64,000 nucleotides of DNA, from NCBI GenBank assembly GCA_016716905.1, contig JADJUS010000003.1, positions 372,001-436,000 on the forward strand, written 5' to 3'. A model generated the notes under the pieces. It was not told the origin of the DNA, made no database searches, and saw only the letters and a program-made list of their open reading frames with translations. Both the position numbers and the translations under genes were made by a program. This DNA is from Acidobacteriota bacterium. Its GTDB lineage: Bacteria > Acidobacteriota > Vicinamibacteria > Vicinamibacterales > SCN-69-37. Below, in pieces: positions 7,843 to 16,708 of this stretch (positions are counted from its first letter, which is position 1; each line of letters starts with the position of its first letter).

Positions 7843-10800
7843 ATGCGTAAGGCATCACTCGTAGGGGCGTTGCTGGCGTTTGCCCTGGCATGGACAGCGC
7901 CCGTAGCCGCTCAGGAGTTGAGAGGTTCGATCGAAGGCACAGTCAAAGACACGTCAGGCGGCGTACTGCCGGGCGTGACCGTCGAGGCCAAGCACCTCGC
8001 GACGAACAGCACACAGATGGCGGTCACCGACGCGAGCGGCATGTACCGTTTTCCGTCGCTGATCACCGGCAAATACGTGGTGACGGCCACCTTGTCGGGT
8101 TTCAACTCTTCCAAGATGGAAAACGTTGAGATCAACCTGGGCCTGCACCTGAAAGTTGACCTGGCCATGTCGATCTCGGGCGTGGCCGAGACGGTTCAGG
8201 TGACGGGTGAATCCCCGATCGTGGACGTCAAGCAGAACTCCGTGACGGCGACGATTTCGAAGGACATCATCGCGCTGCTTCCGACCGGCCGCAACTTCCT
8301 TGACGCCATCACCGGTGTGGCCGGCACGGGCCAGGAAAGCCGCGGCGGCGGTTTGATGATTGACGGCGCGGGCGCGTCCGAAGTGCGTTATATGGTCGAC
8401 GGTCTCGACACGACCAACCTCCGCACGGGTGTCGCGGCGGTCAGCGTCATCACCGACTTCATCGAACAGATTCAGGTGAAGCAGTCCGGCTACAACGCCG
8501 AGTTCCGCGCGGCCACCGGCGGCGTCGTCTCGGCCGTCACCAAGAGCGGCACCAACGTGTATCACGGCACGGTCGGCGGCTACCTGAGCGGTCGGCGCCT
8601 GCGGCGGCTGGCGGGTGAGCCCCGTCCCACCCTGCGGCTCATGCCGAGCGATCAGACCAAGGCCGAGTACTTCACCACGCCCCGTCTGAATGAATCCGAG
8701 CGCATCGAACAGGTCTACGACATCGGCGGCCCGATCTTCCGCAACAAGACCTGGTTCTGGTTCGGGTACAACGACGTGGTCAACAACACCGACCGCACGG
8801 TGACCTGGACGAATAACCGCGGCTTCGCGCCGACGCAGTCGTTCAATTCAAAGACGACGAGCAAGACGTTCCAGTACAACGTGACGCACCAGTTGACCAA
8901 CTCGATGCGGGTGCGCCTGACGGGCGCGAACTCACCCAGCACCGGCGGCCTGACGTTGCCAGTCATCGATGCCACCAACGGCACGAGCTCTTCCAACGCG
9001 ACGAGCTTCAATCCGCGTCCCACGGTGTACACCAAGTCGTTCAACAACTCGTACACGGCCTCGTTTGACTGGGTGGCCAACAACCGGATGTACGCCAACC
9101 TGACCGGTGGTTACCTCGGCTACGGCAGCGGTTCGGCCGGCGGCGATTACTTCCGTGGCACGGGCCGGTCGTTCGGCTCCACCAACGTTGGCCTGCTTGA
9201 TGTCCCCGCTTCGTTGCAGCAGCTCTCTGGGTTCAGCGAGAATCCATCGAACAGCTTCACCAAGTATGACAACTACAGCCGCTTCACGCTGAATTCGGAC
9301 CTCACGATGTTCCGCGACTGGAAGGGCGAACACGCCTTCAAGTTCGGCGTGCAGCTCGAGCGCATCTCCAATGAAGTCAGCTCCGGCGCGCAGCACCCGA
9401 ACATCTCCTTCAGCTGGGACAGCTCAAGAGCGACGTTGTCCAACACGCTGGTCCGTGGCAAGTACGGCTATTACACGGTGCAGCGCATCTACACGGACGG
9501 CGACATCAAGTCCAACAACCTGGGCTTCTTCCTGCAGGACCAGTGGACGATCAACGGCAAGCTGACCGTCAACTACGGCGTGCGGGCCGAGCACACGGAC
9601 ATCCCGTCCTACCAGCCCCAGAACCCCGGCATCACGTTCGGGTGGGGAGACAAGATCGCGCCACGCCTCGGCTTTGCCTACGATGTCAAGGGCGACAGCA
9701 AGTGGAAGGTCTACGGCTCGTGGGGCACGTTCTACGACATCGAGAAGCTCGACATGCCGCGCGGCGCATGGGGTGCGGATCGATGGATTGCCTACTACTG
9801 GACGCTCGACGACTACAACTGGAACACCATTGATTGCGATGGCACGCCCGGCAGCGGCTGCCGCGGCACGTTCATCGAGCAGGTGGACTTCCGGCACGTG
9901 TCCAACGACCCGAAGGACAACCTGGTGGATCCAAACCTCAAGCCGGTCAAGACGCAGGAACTGACGGTCGGCGTGGATCACGAACTGGGCCGGCTGATGT
10001 CCGTGGGCGTCCGTTATGCCCACAAGTGGCTGAACGAGACGATCGAAGACGTCGGCGTGCAGGTGCCCGGCGTGGGCGAGGTCTACTACATCGCCAACCC
10101 CGGCAAGGGCTTCGGCGAATACCCCCTTGGCACGGCCTACCCGGCCACGCCGCGGCCGCAGCGCAAGTACGACGGCGTGGACTTCTCCTTCAAACGGCGT
10201 CTGGCGAACAACTGGTTCCTCAACGCCAACGTGTTGATCAGCCGCACCTACGGCAACTACGCCGGCCTGACCAACTCGGATGAGAACGGCCGCAACAGCC
10301 CGAACGTCAACCGCTCCTTCGACGGCCTCTACATGGCCTTTGACCAGACGGGCAAGGCCCTCTACGGCCGTTTGCAGAGCGATCGGCCCGTGCAGTTCAA
10401 GGCGCAGGGCGCATACGTCATGCCCTGGGGCACGCAGATGGGCGTGAACTTCGTCGCCTTCTCGGGCCTGCTCAACACGACGTCGGTCACCTACAAGGGC
10501 GTGCCGGTGTTTGTGTATGGCCGCGGCGACCTCGGACGGTCGCCGGTCTACACGCAGACGGACCTGAACTTCACCCAGAGCTTCAGCCTGCCTCGCAGCA
10601 TGCGGCTCAACGTGCAGTTCAACATCGACAACCTGTTCGACCAGATGACCGAGACGGGCAGGCCGTGGCCGCGTATCGCGACGCGCTGGTGCTGGCGAGC
10701 GACACGGCGTTCTTCGCCGGGTTCGACACGGTCGCCAAGATGGCGACGCAGGAGCCCGGTCGGCCGGCCCAACGCCACCTACAACCAGGCGTCCGCTTTC

Positions 10801-10845
10801 CAGGGGGCGCGGTCGGCGCGTCTCTCCCTTAAGCTGACGTTCTAG
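7843..10845 (+). CDS. TonB-dependent receptor (Oar-like) with carboxypeptidase-regulatory-like N-domain; C-terminus carries a compensated frameshift
   Basis: This 1000-residue outer-membrane protein has a signal peptide ending near AQE. An Ig-like CRL domain spans about 25-105 (GTVKDTSGGVLPGVTVEAK), followed by a plug (about 110-230) and a large beta-barrel. It ends in a Phe (RLSLKLTF), as barrel proteins do. The ATG at 7843 follows GAGGAGG; a TTG 18 bases earlier is less likely. From about 10658 to 10770 the sequence reads Arg/Trp/Ser-rich. The +1 frame there gives a normal barrel segment (AVAAYRDALVLASDTAFF), so two single-base changes of opposite sign are likely. The substrate is unknown; Oar-like receptors often handle large substrates. 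Confidence 0.9.
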   Translation: MRKASLVGALLAFALAWTAPVAAQELRGSIEGTVKDTSGGVLPGVTVEAKHLATNSTQMAVTDASGMYRFPSLITGKYVVTATLSGFNSSKMENVEINLGLHLKVDLAMSISGVAETVQVTGESPIVDVKQNSVTATISKDIIALLPTGRNFLDAITGVAGTGQESRGGGLMIDGAGASEVRYMVDGLDTTNLRTGVAAVSVITDFIEQIQVKQSGYNAEFRAATGGVVSAVTKSGTNVYHGTVGGYLSGRRLRRLAGEPRPTLRLMPSDQTKAEYFTTPRLNESERIEQVYDIGGPIFRNKTWFWFGYNDVVNNTDRTVTWTNNRGFAPTQSFNSKTTSKTFQYNVTHQLTNSMRVRLTGANSPSTGGLTLPVIDATNGTSSSNATSFNPRPTVYTKSFNNSYTASFDWVANNRMYANLTGGYLGYGSGSAGGDYFRGTGRSFGSTNVGLLDVPASLQQLSGFSENPSNSFTKYDNYSRFTLNSDLTMFRDWKGEHAFKFGVQLERISNEVSSGAQHPNISFSWDSSRATLSNTLVRGKYGYYTVQRIYTDGDIKSNNLGFFLQDQWTINGKLTVNYGVRAEHTDIPSYQPQNPGITFGWGDKIAPRLGFAYDVKGDSKWKVYGSWGTFYDIEKLDMPRGAWGADRWIAYYWTLDDYNWNTIDCDGTPGSGCRGTFIEQVDFRHVSNDPKDNLVDPNLKPVKTQELTVGVDHELGRLMSVGVRYAHKWLNETIEDVGVQVPGVGEVYYIANPGKGFGEYPLGTAYPATPRPQRKYDGVDFSFKRRLANNWFLNANVLISRTYGNYAGLTNSDENGRNSPNVNRSFDGLYMAFDQTGKALYGRLQSDRPVQFKAQGAYVMPWGTQMGVNFVAFSGLLNTTSVTYKGVPVFVYGRGDLGRSPVYTQTDLNFTQSFSLPRSMRLNVQFNIDNLFDQMTETGRPWPRIATRWCWRATRRSSPGSTRSPRWRRRSPVGRPNATYNQASAFQGARSARLSLKLTF

Positions 10846-10868
10846 GAACGAGCGACGTACGTATCTGG

Positions 10869-10903
10869 ACGGGTGGTGGGCTTGCCCACCGCCCGTTTTT
10901 TTT
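10869..10903 (+). terminator. rho-independent terminator after the TonB receptor gene
   Basis: The stem ACGGGTGGTGGGC (10869-10881) pairs with GCCCACCGCCCGT with one G-T wobble over a 2-base loop. It is followed directly by eight T. This is the only textbook intrinsic terminator I see in the window. Confidence 0.9.
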
Positions 10904-10910
10904 GTAATGG

Positions 10911-10950
10911 GGAAATGGCCGAAATGTCCGAAATGGCGAAATGTTCGGAC
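10911..10950. repeat. solitary half-copy of the family C repeat
   Basis: AAATGGCCGAAATGTCCGAAATGGCGAAATG-type words, here in one orientation, match the arms of the 225-bp inverted repeat at 40877-41101. The stretch lies between the terminator and the promoter of the next gene. It is open in frame with that gene but is unlikely to be coding. Confidence 0.75.
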
Positions 10951-10957
10951 TGGCGTC

Positions 10958-10963
10958 TATACT
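10958..10963 (+). promoter_or_regulatory. -10 box (TATACT), leaderless start at 10970
   Basis: TATACT ends six bases before the ATG at 10970. Transcription would then start at or next to the A of the start codon. This decides the start of the following gene against the 63-base longer frame that begins inside the repeat. Confidence 0.5.
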
Positions 10964-10969
10964 CAAACA

Positions 10970-11554
10970 ATGGTCAAAGTGTTCGGCGGAGTTGTCGCGA
11001 TCGCGGCACTGGCTTGGCTGCCGCTGCCTGACGTCACCACCGCATTTTCCTGCGCCACCGACCTTGGCGTCGGACTCAAGAGCCGCAGGAAGTTCTGCGA
11101 CGTGGTGGTCAGCACAAGTGCCAGGGACGGCGTCATGATGACCGTCCCGCCGCACACAGGCACGACCACCCTTATGTTCGATCTTCACAACCGGTACACG
11201 CCGCCTCCAGCGGGTGCCGCCGGTCCCCAGATGTACGCCAAGCACACGGCCGTGGTGGCCGTGCTCGATCAGGCCGGCACCGAGATCTCGAAGGCCGCCG
11301 TGTCGCGCGAGCTGCGGACTGAAGTCGACATTTTCGACCGCGTGGCAGGCGGCATTGGCCCCGGAGGCGCGATCGCTGTCGTGCCGGGGCGTGCCGAGTC
11401 GATCACACTGCAACTGGCCGAGTCAGTGACCGCGATCGCGGTGGTCGGCGTCAGCCTGGAAATCACGTCGCTCGGTGAGCAGGGCGTGTTCAAGTCCTCG
11501 GGTCGTCCGGTGGCTGTTGGGAGTAATTTCCGCATTGAGTACACCCGCAAGTAA
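10970..11554 (+). CDS. small secreted protein of unknown function
   Basis: This 194-residue protein is not recognised. The N-terminus is a plausible signal peptide (MVKVFGGVVAIAALAWLPLPDVTTAFS), followed by Cys residues in FSCATDLG and RKFCDVVV that could pair. The rest is predicted beta-rich (PPHTGTTTLMFDLHNRY, ITLQLAESVTAIAVVGVSLEI), compatible with an Ig-like or jelly-roll fold. The ORF can be extended 21 codons upstream, but that part is family C repeat and promoter. It overlaps the following flavoprotein gene by 20 bases, which implies translational coupling. Confidence 0.6.
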   Translation: MVKVFGGVVAIAALAWLPLPDVTTAFSCATDLGVGLKSRRKFCDVVVSTSARDGVMMTVPPHTGTTTLMFDLHNRYTPPPAGAAGPQMYAKHTAVVAVLDQAGTEISKAAVSRELRTEVDIFDRVAGGIGPGGAIAVVPGRAESITLQLAESVTAIAVVGVSLEITSLGEQGVFKSSGRPVAVGSNFRIEYTRK

Positions 11555-12545
11555 CGTCCTCGACCTCATCATCATCGGCGCCGGCCCCGCGGGCCTGGCG
11601 GCGGCCATTGCCGCAGGGCAGCGAGGCCTCACGCACGTCGTGCTCGAGAAAGGCGCGCTGGTCAACTCGCTGGTGCACTACCCGCCGGCCATGGTGTTTT
11701 TCACCACGCCCGAACTGATGGAGATCGGCGGGCTCCCGTTTGTGAGCCCTCACGAAAAGCCCACGCGGCAGGAAGCGCTGCGGTACTACCGCCGCGTGAC
11801 CGACACCTACAAGCTCGACGTGCGTTTTGAGGAACCCGTCACGGGACTGACCCGCGACGGCGACGGGCTGTTCGCCGTGACGTCCCGCACCCGCCATCAT
11901 GGCGAGGTGGTCCGCCAGGCGCGGTTCGTTGTGCTCGCCACCGGCGCCTATGACATTCCTAACCCACTCGGAGTGCCTGGCGAGGACTTGCCACACGTCT
12001 CGCACTTCTTCCGCGAGCCGCACGCCGGATTCCGCCGCGAGGTGGTCGTGGTCGGCGGCAAGAACTCGGCGGCCGAAGCGGCGCTTGAGTTGTACCGCGC
12101 CGGCGCGCGCGTCACGATCGTCCATCGTGGAGAGGGTATGGGCGATTCGATCAAGTACTGGGTCAAGCCGGACATCGACAATCGCATCAAGGAAGGCTCC
12201 ATCCGCGCCCACTTCTCGTCGTCTGTAACGGAAATCACCGCCGAGCACGTCGTCGTGTCCGGGCCGGCTGGCCGCCAGCAGATCCCGGCGGATCAGGTGT
12301 ATCTGATGACCGGCTATCGCGCGGACACCGCGTTGCTGCGGTCAGTTGGCGCGGCCGTGGACGAGCCCATCTACGCCCCGGTGTTTGACGAAGCGACGTT
12401 CGAGACGACGGTGCCGAACCTCTTCGTGATCGGCGCCTGCGTCGCCGGCAAACAAAGCGGCAAGATCTTCATCGAAAACGGACGATTCCACGGCGAGGCG
12501 GTTGTGCAGACCATCGCCCGGCGGGTGAGCGCCGGGACGGCAGGA

Positions 12546-12560
<15 letters not shown>
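11535..12560 (+). CDS. YpdA-like FAD-dependent pyridine nucleotide-disulfide oxidoreductase
   Basis: This protein of about 341 residues has an N-terminal FAD fold (LIIIGAGPAGLAAAIAAGQRG) and a second dinucleotide fold (VVVVGGKNSAAEAALELYRAG), plus the FAD-closing VPNLFVIGACVAG. The segment NSLVHYPPAMVFFTTPELMEIGGLPF is characteristic of YpdA, the putative bacillithiol-disulfide reductase. There is no redox CxxC, as in that family. The in-frame TTG at 11535 is chosen because it leaves a 20-base overlap with the upstream gene; the frame stays open to 11475. The stop codon lies in the start of a tandem repeat array. The thiol substrate in this organism is inferred only. Confidence 0.75.
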
Positions 12561-13040
<480 letters not shown>

Positions 13041-13054
13041 CCGCAGCGAGCGCG

Positions 13055-14293
13055 TCAGTGCACGTTACGGGTCTTTTTCGTCAGATAATCGTGCAACACG
13101 TACTGTCCTAACGTCTGCGGCGTCGTGAAATACGCCTTGCCGTGGCAGATGCGGGCCACGCGGCGAACGAACGCGACCAGGTCGTAGTCGCGCGCCAGCA
13201 TGAAGGTGTTGATGAGGATGCCGGCGCGGCGGCACGCGGCCACCTCCGCGAACGTTTCGCGCAGTACATACGGGTCCAGGCCAAACGCGTTTTTGTAAAT
13301 GCGGCCGTCGGGCAGGCTGATCGCTGACGGCTTGCCGTCGGTGATCATGATGATCTGCCGCATGTCCTTGCGCTGCCGTTCGAGAATGCGGCGAGCCAGG
13401 CGCAGGCCTTCGCGGGTGTTGGTGTAATACGGCCCCACCCGAACGCGGCCCAGGTGCGCGAGCGGCACCTCTTCAGCCGAGTCGTGAAAGAGGACGACGT
13501 TGAGTGAGTCGCCGGGGTACTGGTGCTTGATGAGGTTTGTCAGTGCCAGCGCCACGCGTTTGGCCGGCGTGAAACGGTCTTCGCCGTACAGCACCATGCT
13601 GTGGCTGCAGTCGAGCAGCAACACCGTGGCGCACGAACTTTGGTAGTCGCCCTGCGTCACCATCAGGTCTTCGTGATCGACATCCAGGCCGGCTCCGCGC
13701 CGCACGGCGTTGAGGATGGTGGCCGAGGCGTCGAGGTTCATCGTGTCGCCAAATTCGTACGGCCGCGGCGGTCCGCCAGCTTCGATGCCGGTGGACAGTT
13801 CGCGGGTATCGTGGCCGCCCACGCTGCTGCGGCCCATTGAACCGAGCAAGTCACGCAGAGCCCGGTAGCCGAGAAAGTCCAGTGCCTTGTCGGTGACCTC
13901 GAACCGCGCTTCGCCCTCCGGACTCGCGCCCGCACCAACCGAACCTGGTGCCTCCTGGCCCGACGGCGGCGTTCCGGTCGTGGATACGAACCCCTGATCG
14001 GTCAGTTGTTCAATGACCTTCTGCACCATCTCCTCAATCCTCGCCCGAGCGTCGTCGTCAGATGGCTCGCGCATCAGGCGTTGCAGCATCTCGTCGGACA
14101 TGACGCCGCCATTGAGGAGCGCGTCGAGCACGGCGTCGTGCAGCGCCTGCATCGACTGGTCGCCCTCGCTCTGCGGATCCCACGGATTGTTGAAGCCGCT
14201 CGAAAGGAGCAGATCAGACAGGCGCGAGACGAGCGCCTCCATATCGAGGCCGTCGAGCAGTTCTTCGATGTACTTGGTGTAGCGGTATTTCAT
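13055..14293 (-). CDS. VWA-domain protein, chelatase subunit D/CoxE-like
   Basis: This 412-residue soluble protein has an acidic helical N-half and a C-terminal VWA domain beginning near residue 218. The metal-ion-dependent adhesion site is visible as DCSHS (228-232), with later MITDGKPS. There is no signal peptide. It lies 9 bases downstream of a MoxR/ChlI-type AAA ATPase gene on the same strand. Such ATPase-VWA pairs act as metal chelatases or as chaperones that insert cofactors into partner proteins. No chlorophyll or cobalamin genes are nearby, so the client is unknown. Confidence 0.75.
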   Translation of the reverse strand: MKYRYTKYIEELLDGLDMEALVSRLSDLLLSSGFNNPWDPQSEGDQSMQALHDAVLDALLNGGVMSDEMLQRLMREPSDDDARARIEEMVQKVIEQLTDQGFVSTTGTPPSGQEAPGSVGAGASPEGEARFEVTDKALDFLGYRALRDLLGSMGRSSVGGHDTRELSTGIEAGGPPRPYEFGDTMNLDASATILNAVRRGAGLDVDHEDLMVTQGDYQSSCATVLLLDCSHSMVLYGEDRFTPAKRVALALTNLIKHQYPGDSLNVVLFHDSAEEVPLAHLGRVRVGPYYTNTREGLRLARRILERQRKDMRQIIMITDGKPSAISLPDGRIYKNAFGLDPYVLRETFAEVAACRRAGILINTFMLARDYDLVAFVRRVARICHGKAYFTTPQTLGQYVLHDYLTKKTRNVH

Positions 14294-14302
14294 CAGGGTC
14301 GA

Positions 14303-15850
14303 TCAGTTGTAGTATTTCTTGCGCCCCTTTGATCCCGGCGGGCCGGGCTCGTCTTCCTCATCCTCGAGCATCGCGCGGATGTCGGCCTGCGGGCTGTCGC
14401 CGCGATGACGAGACTTTCGCTCGTGCGGGGAGCCCTCGATCTTTCCGTCTTCGGTGCGGCTGATCTTCTTCATCGAGCAGAGGCCTTCGAGCACGAAGTC
14501 GGCAAGCGAGGCCTGCCCGGGGGCGGAGGCGCCGGCCTGCACGCCCATGCGTTCGAGCAGGTCGCTGAATCCCTCGATGGGTGCGGTGGCCGCAAGCAGT
14601 TCATCCGACGGGGTCGTGTCTGACGAATCCACGGTGCCACCCTGGTCGAACCAGGCGATGACTGGTTTCAGATTGGCGCGTGATGTGTAACCGTCAAACA
14701 CGTTGGCCACAGCAGACCGCACGAGTTCCCGAGCCACGATCTCGGGACCCTTGAGCTCGCCTTCGTATTCCAGTTCGATCTTGCCCGTCAGGGCTGGGAG
14801 CGAAGCGTAGATGTCGCTGACACGGGGCACCACGACAGGTTCTGCAGACAGTGCCGCGCGCCGCTCGGCGTTCGAGACGACGTTTTCCAGGGCGGTGATC
14901 GAAAGCCGTTGACTGACGCCGGACCGGCGGTCGACCTTCGAGTCCAGCCGCGCTTGAAACGCGATTTCTTCGACGACCTCGCGCACGTAGGCCGGGACGT
15001 CGATCTGGACGTCGGCCGGGCGATCGGTCCAGGCTTCCTGCGCGGTGATCGCAATGGCGTCGACGCGCGTCCGCGGATAGTGCGTCCGGATCTCTGAGCC
15101 GATGCGATCCTTGAGGGGCGTGATGATCTTGCCGCGGGCGGTGTAGTCCTCGGGGTTCGCCGAAAAGACCAGGAGCACATCCAGGGGCAGACGGACAGGG
15201 TAGCCCTTAATCTGGACGTCGCCTTCCTGAAGGATGTTGAACAGGCCCACCTGCACCTTGCTGGCAAGATCGGGCAGTTCATTGATGGCGAAGATGCCGC
15301 GGTTGGCTCGTGGCAACAGCCCGAAGTGCATGGTCCGGGCATCACCCAATTCAAAGCCCGATCTGGCGGCCTTGATGGGGTCTACGTCGCCGATGAGGTC
15401 GGCGATCGTGACGTCCGGGGTGGCGAGCTTTTCGACGTACCGCCGTTCGGCGGTGCGCCAGCCAATCGGCATGGCGTCTCCTTCAGCGGCTACGCGCGCC
15501 TGGCACGGTCCGCAGATGGGCGCCAGCGGGTCGTCATGGATCTCGCAGCCGGGCACTACGGCCGAGTGCGAATCGAGCAGCGAGGTGAGCGCGCGAAGCA
15601 GCCGCGTCTTCGCCTGCCCGCGCAGGCCGAGCAGAATGAAGTTGTGCTTCGACAAAATCGCGTTGACCATCTGGGGCACGACAGTGTCGTCGTACCCGAT
15701 GACGCCGGGAAACAGCGGCTGGCCGCTGCGCAGCCGCGCGATGAGGTTGGACCGCAGTTCGTCTTTGACGGATACGTGCGGTCGTGCGCCCGAGGTGATG
15801 GCGCGCCGGAGTTCCCCGAGCGTGGCCGGCAGAGTAGTGGAAGAAGGCAT
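14303..15850 (-). CDS. AAA+ ATPase of the MoxR/magnesium-chelatase ChlI type
   Basis: This 515-residue protein has Walker A GLRGQAKT at 75-82, later NRGIFAINELPDL (Walker B region) and FSANPEDYTARG (sensor 1). A Cys cluster between Walker A and B (GCEIHDDPLAPICGPC, C-x11-C-x2-C) may bind zinc. It is longer than typical MoxR (about 330) because of a C-terminal extension. The start at 15850 is chosen over 15901 because a TATAGT box sits six bases upstream. It probably works with the VWA partner gene that follows. Confidence 0.8.
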   Translation of the reverse strand: MPSSTTLPATLGELRRAITSGARPHVSVKDELRSNLIARLRSGQPLFPGVIGYDDTVVPQMVNAILSKHNFILLGLRGQAKTRLLRALTSLLDSHSAVVPGCEIHDDPLAPICGPCQARVAAEGDAMPIGWRTAERRYVEKLATPDVTIADLIGDVDPIKAARSGFELGDARTMHFGLLPRANRGIFAINELPDLASKVQVGLFNILQEGDVQIKGYPVRLPLDVLLVFSANPEDYTARGKIITPLKDRIGSEIRTHYPRTRVDAIAITAQEAWTDRPADVQIDVPAYVREVVEEIAFQARLDSKVDRRSGVSQRLSITALENVVSNAERRAALSAEPVVVPRVSDIYASLPALTGKIELEYEGELKGPEIVARELVRSAVANVFDGYTSRANLKPVIAWFDQGGTVDSSDTTPSDELLAATAPIEGFSDLLERMGVQAGASAPGQASLADFVLEGLCSMKKISRTEDGKIEGSPHERKSRHRGDSPQADIRAMLEDEEDEPGPPGSKGRKKYYN

Positions 15851-15856
15851 ATGCTG

Positions 15857-15864
15857 ACTATAGT
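15857..15864. promoter_or_regulatory. palindromic ACTATAGT, shared -10 box for two divergent genes
   Basis: ACTATAGT reads TATAGT on both strands. On the minus strand it lies six bases before the ATPase ATG at 15850; on the plus strand it lies 17 bases before the GTG at 15882. One site could therefore serve two opposing promoters that cannot be occupied together. No strong -35 box is seen on either side. Confidence 0.45.
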
Positions 15865-15881
15865 GCCTTGGACGTTCTGAC

Positions 15882-16682
15882 GTGTCCCTGCTATCACTCA
15901 ATCATGTCGTCGCCGTCGCCCACCGCGGCGGGTCCGCCCTGCGCCCGGAGAATACCGTTCCGGCGTTTGACCATGGCGTGGCCCTCGGCGCCGACTGGCT
16001 CGAGTGTGACATTCACCTTTCACGCGACGGTGAAGCCGTGGTTCTCCACGACTCCACGCTGGATCGCACGACCGACGCGACCGGCGCGGTTGAAGACTTC
16101 ACGGCTGACGCGCTCGCGCGAGTGGATGCCGGTGCGCGGTTCGGCGCCGATCAGGGATGGCCGTATCGGGGCCAGGGCATCGGCATTCCGACGCTCCGAT
16201 TTCTCCTGAGGAGATATTCCACCCTTCCGTTTCTCGTAGAGATAAAAGGCGAGCGGATCGAAGTGGCCGACCGCGCCCTTGCCGTGATCCGCGAGTGCGA
16301 TGCGGATGACCGGGTGGTGGTGGCGGGATTTGACGATGGCGTGCTCAGGCATGTGCGCCAGGTGGCGCCGCATCTGCCAACGAGCGCGTCGCGTGGTGAA
16401 GTGCAGGCGGCACTGTCGCGCACGGCTCACTCGATGGAGCCGCTCCTGACCGGGTATGCCGTGCTGCAGGTGCCGTTTGTGTTCAGGGGCGAGCGGGTCC
16501 TGACCGAGGCGCTTGTCCGATTGGCTCGACAGGCAGGGATACCCGTCCATTCGTGGATCGTCGATCAGCCAGAGGACATTCAGATGGTCATTGATTGGGG
16601 TGTGTCGGGTGTCATCAGTGATCGTCCCGACCTGGCGGTGCACGCGGTCCGACAGGCAAACGCCCGGAGACTTTCTCGATAG
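15882..16682 (+). CDS. glycerophosphodiester phosphodiesterase
   Basis: This 266-residue GDPD-family TIM-barrel hydrolyses glycerophosphodiesters to glycerol-3-phosphate and an alcohol. Family motifs are AHRGGSALRPENTVPAF near the N-terminus, LECDIHLSRDGEAVVLHDSTLDRTT (metal and catalytic residues E, D, H), FLVEIKGE and the C-terminal SWIVDQPEDIQMVIDWGVSGVISDRP, shown here in part. There is no signal peptide, so it is probably cytoplasmic (UgpQ-like). The start is GTG. The gene is divergent from the ATPase gene. Confidence 0.9.
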   Translation: MSLLSLNHVVAVAHRGGSALRPENTVPAFDHGVALGADWLECDIHLSRDGEAVVLHDSTLDRTTDATGAVEDFTADALARVDAGARFGADQGWPYRGQGIGIPTLRFLLRRYSTLPFLVEIKGERIEVADRALAVIRECDADDRVVVAGFDDGVLRHVRQVAPHLPTSASRGEVQAALSRTAHSMEPLLTGYAVLQVPFVFRGERVLTEALVRLARQAGIPVHSWIVDQPEDIQMVIDWGVSGVISDRPDLAVHAVRQANARRLSR

Positions 16683-16695
16683 TGCGCCGTCGCGA

Positions 16696-16701
16696 TATGC
16701 T
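16696..16701 (+). promoter_or_regulatory. -10 box (TATGCT), leaderless start at 16709
   Basis: TATGCT ends seven bases before the ATG at 16709. That ATG begins a clean signal peptide, whereas the longer frame from GTG 16682 would put a charged stretch in front of it. The spacing again predicts a transcript with no leader. Confidence 0.4.
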
Positions 16702-16708
16702 CTTCTCG

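Noticed and set aside
13055..15850. Magnesium chelatase of chlorophyll synthesis
   Set aside because: The ATPase-VWA pair is similar in type, but no bch or chl gene is present and the large subunit is missing.
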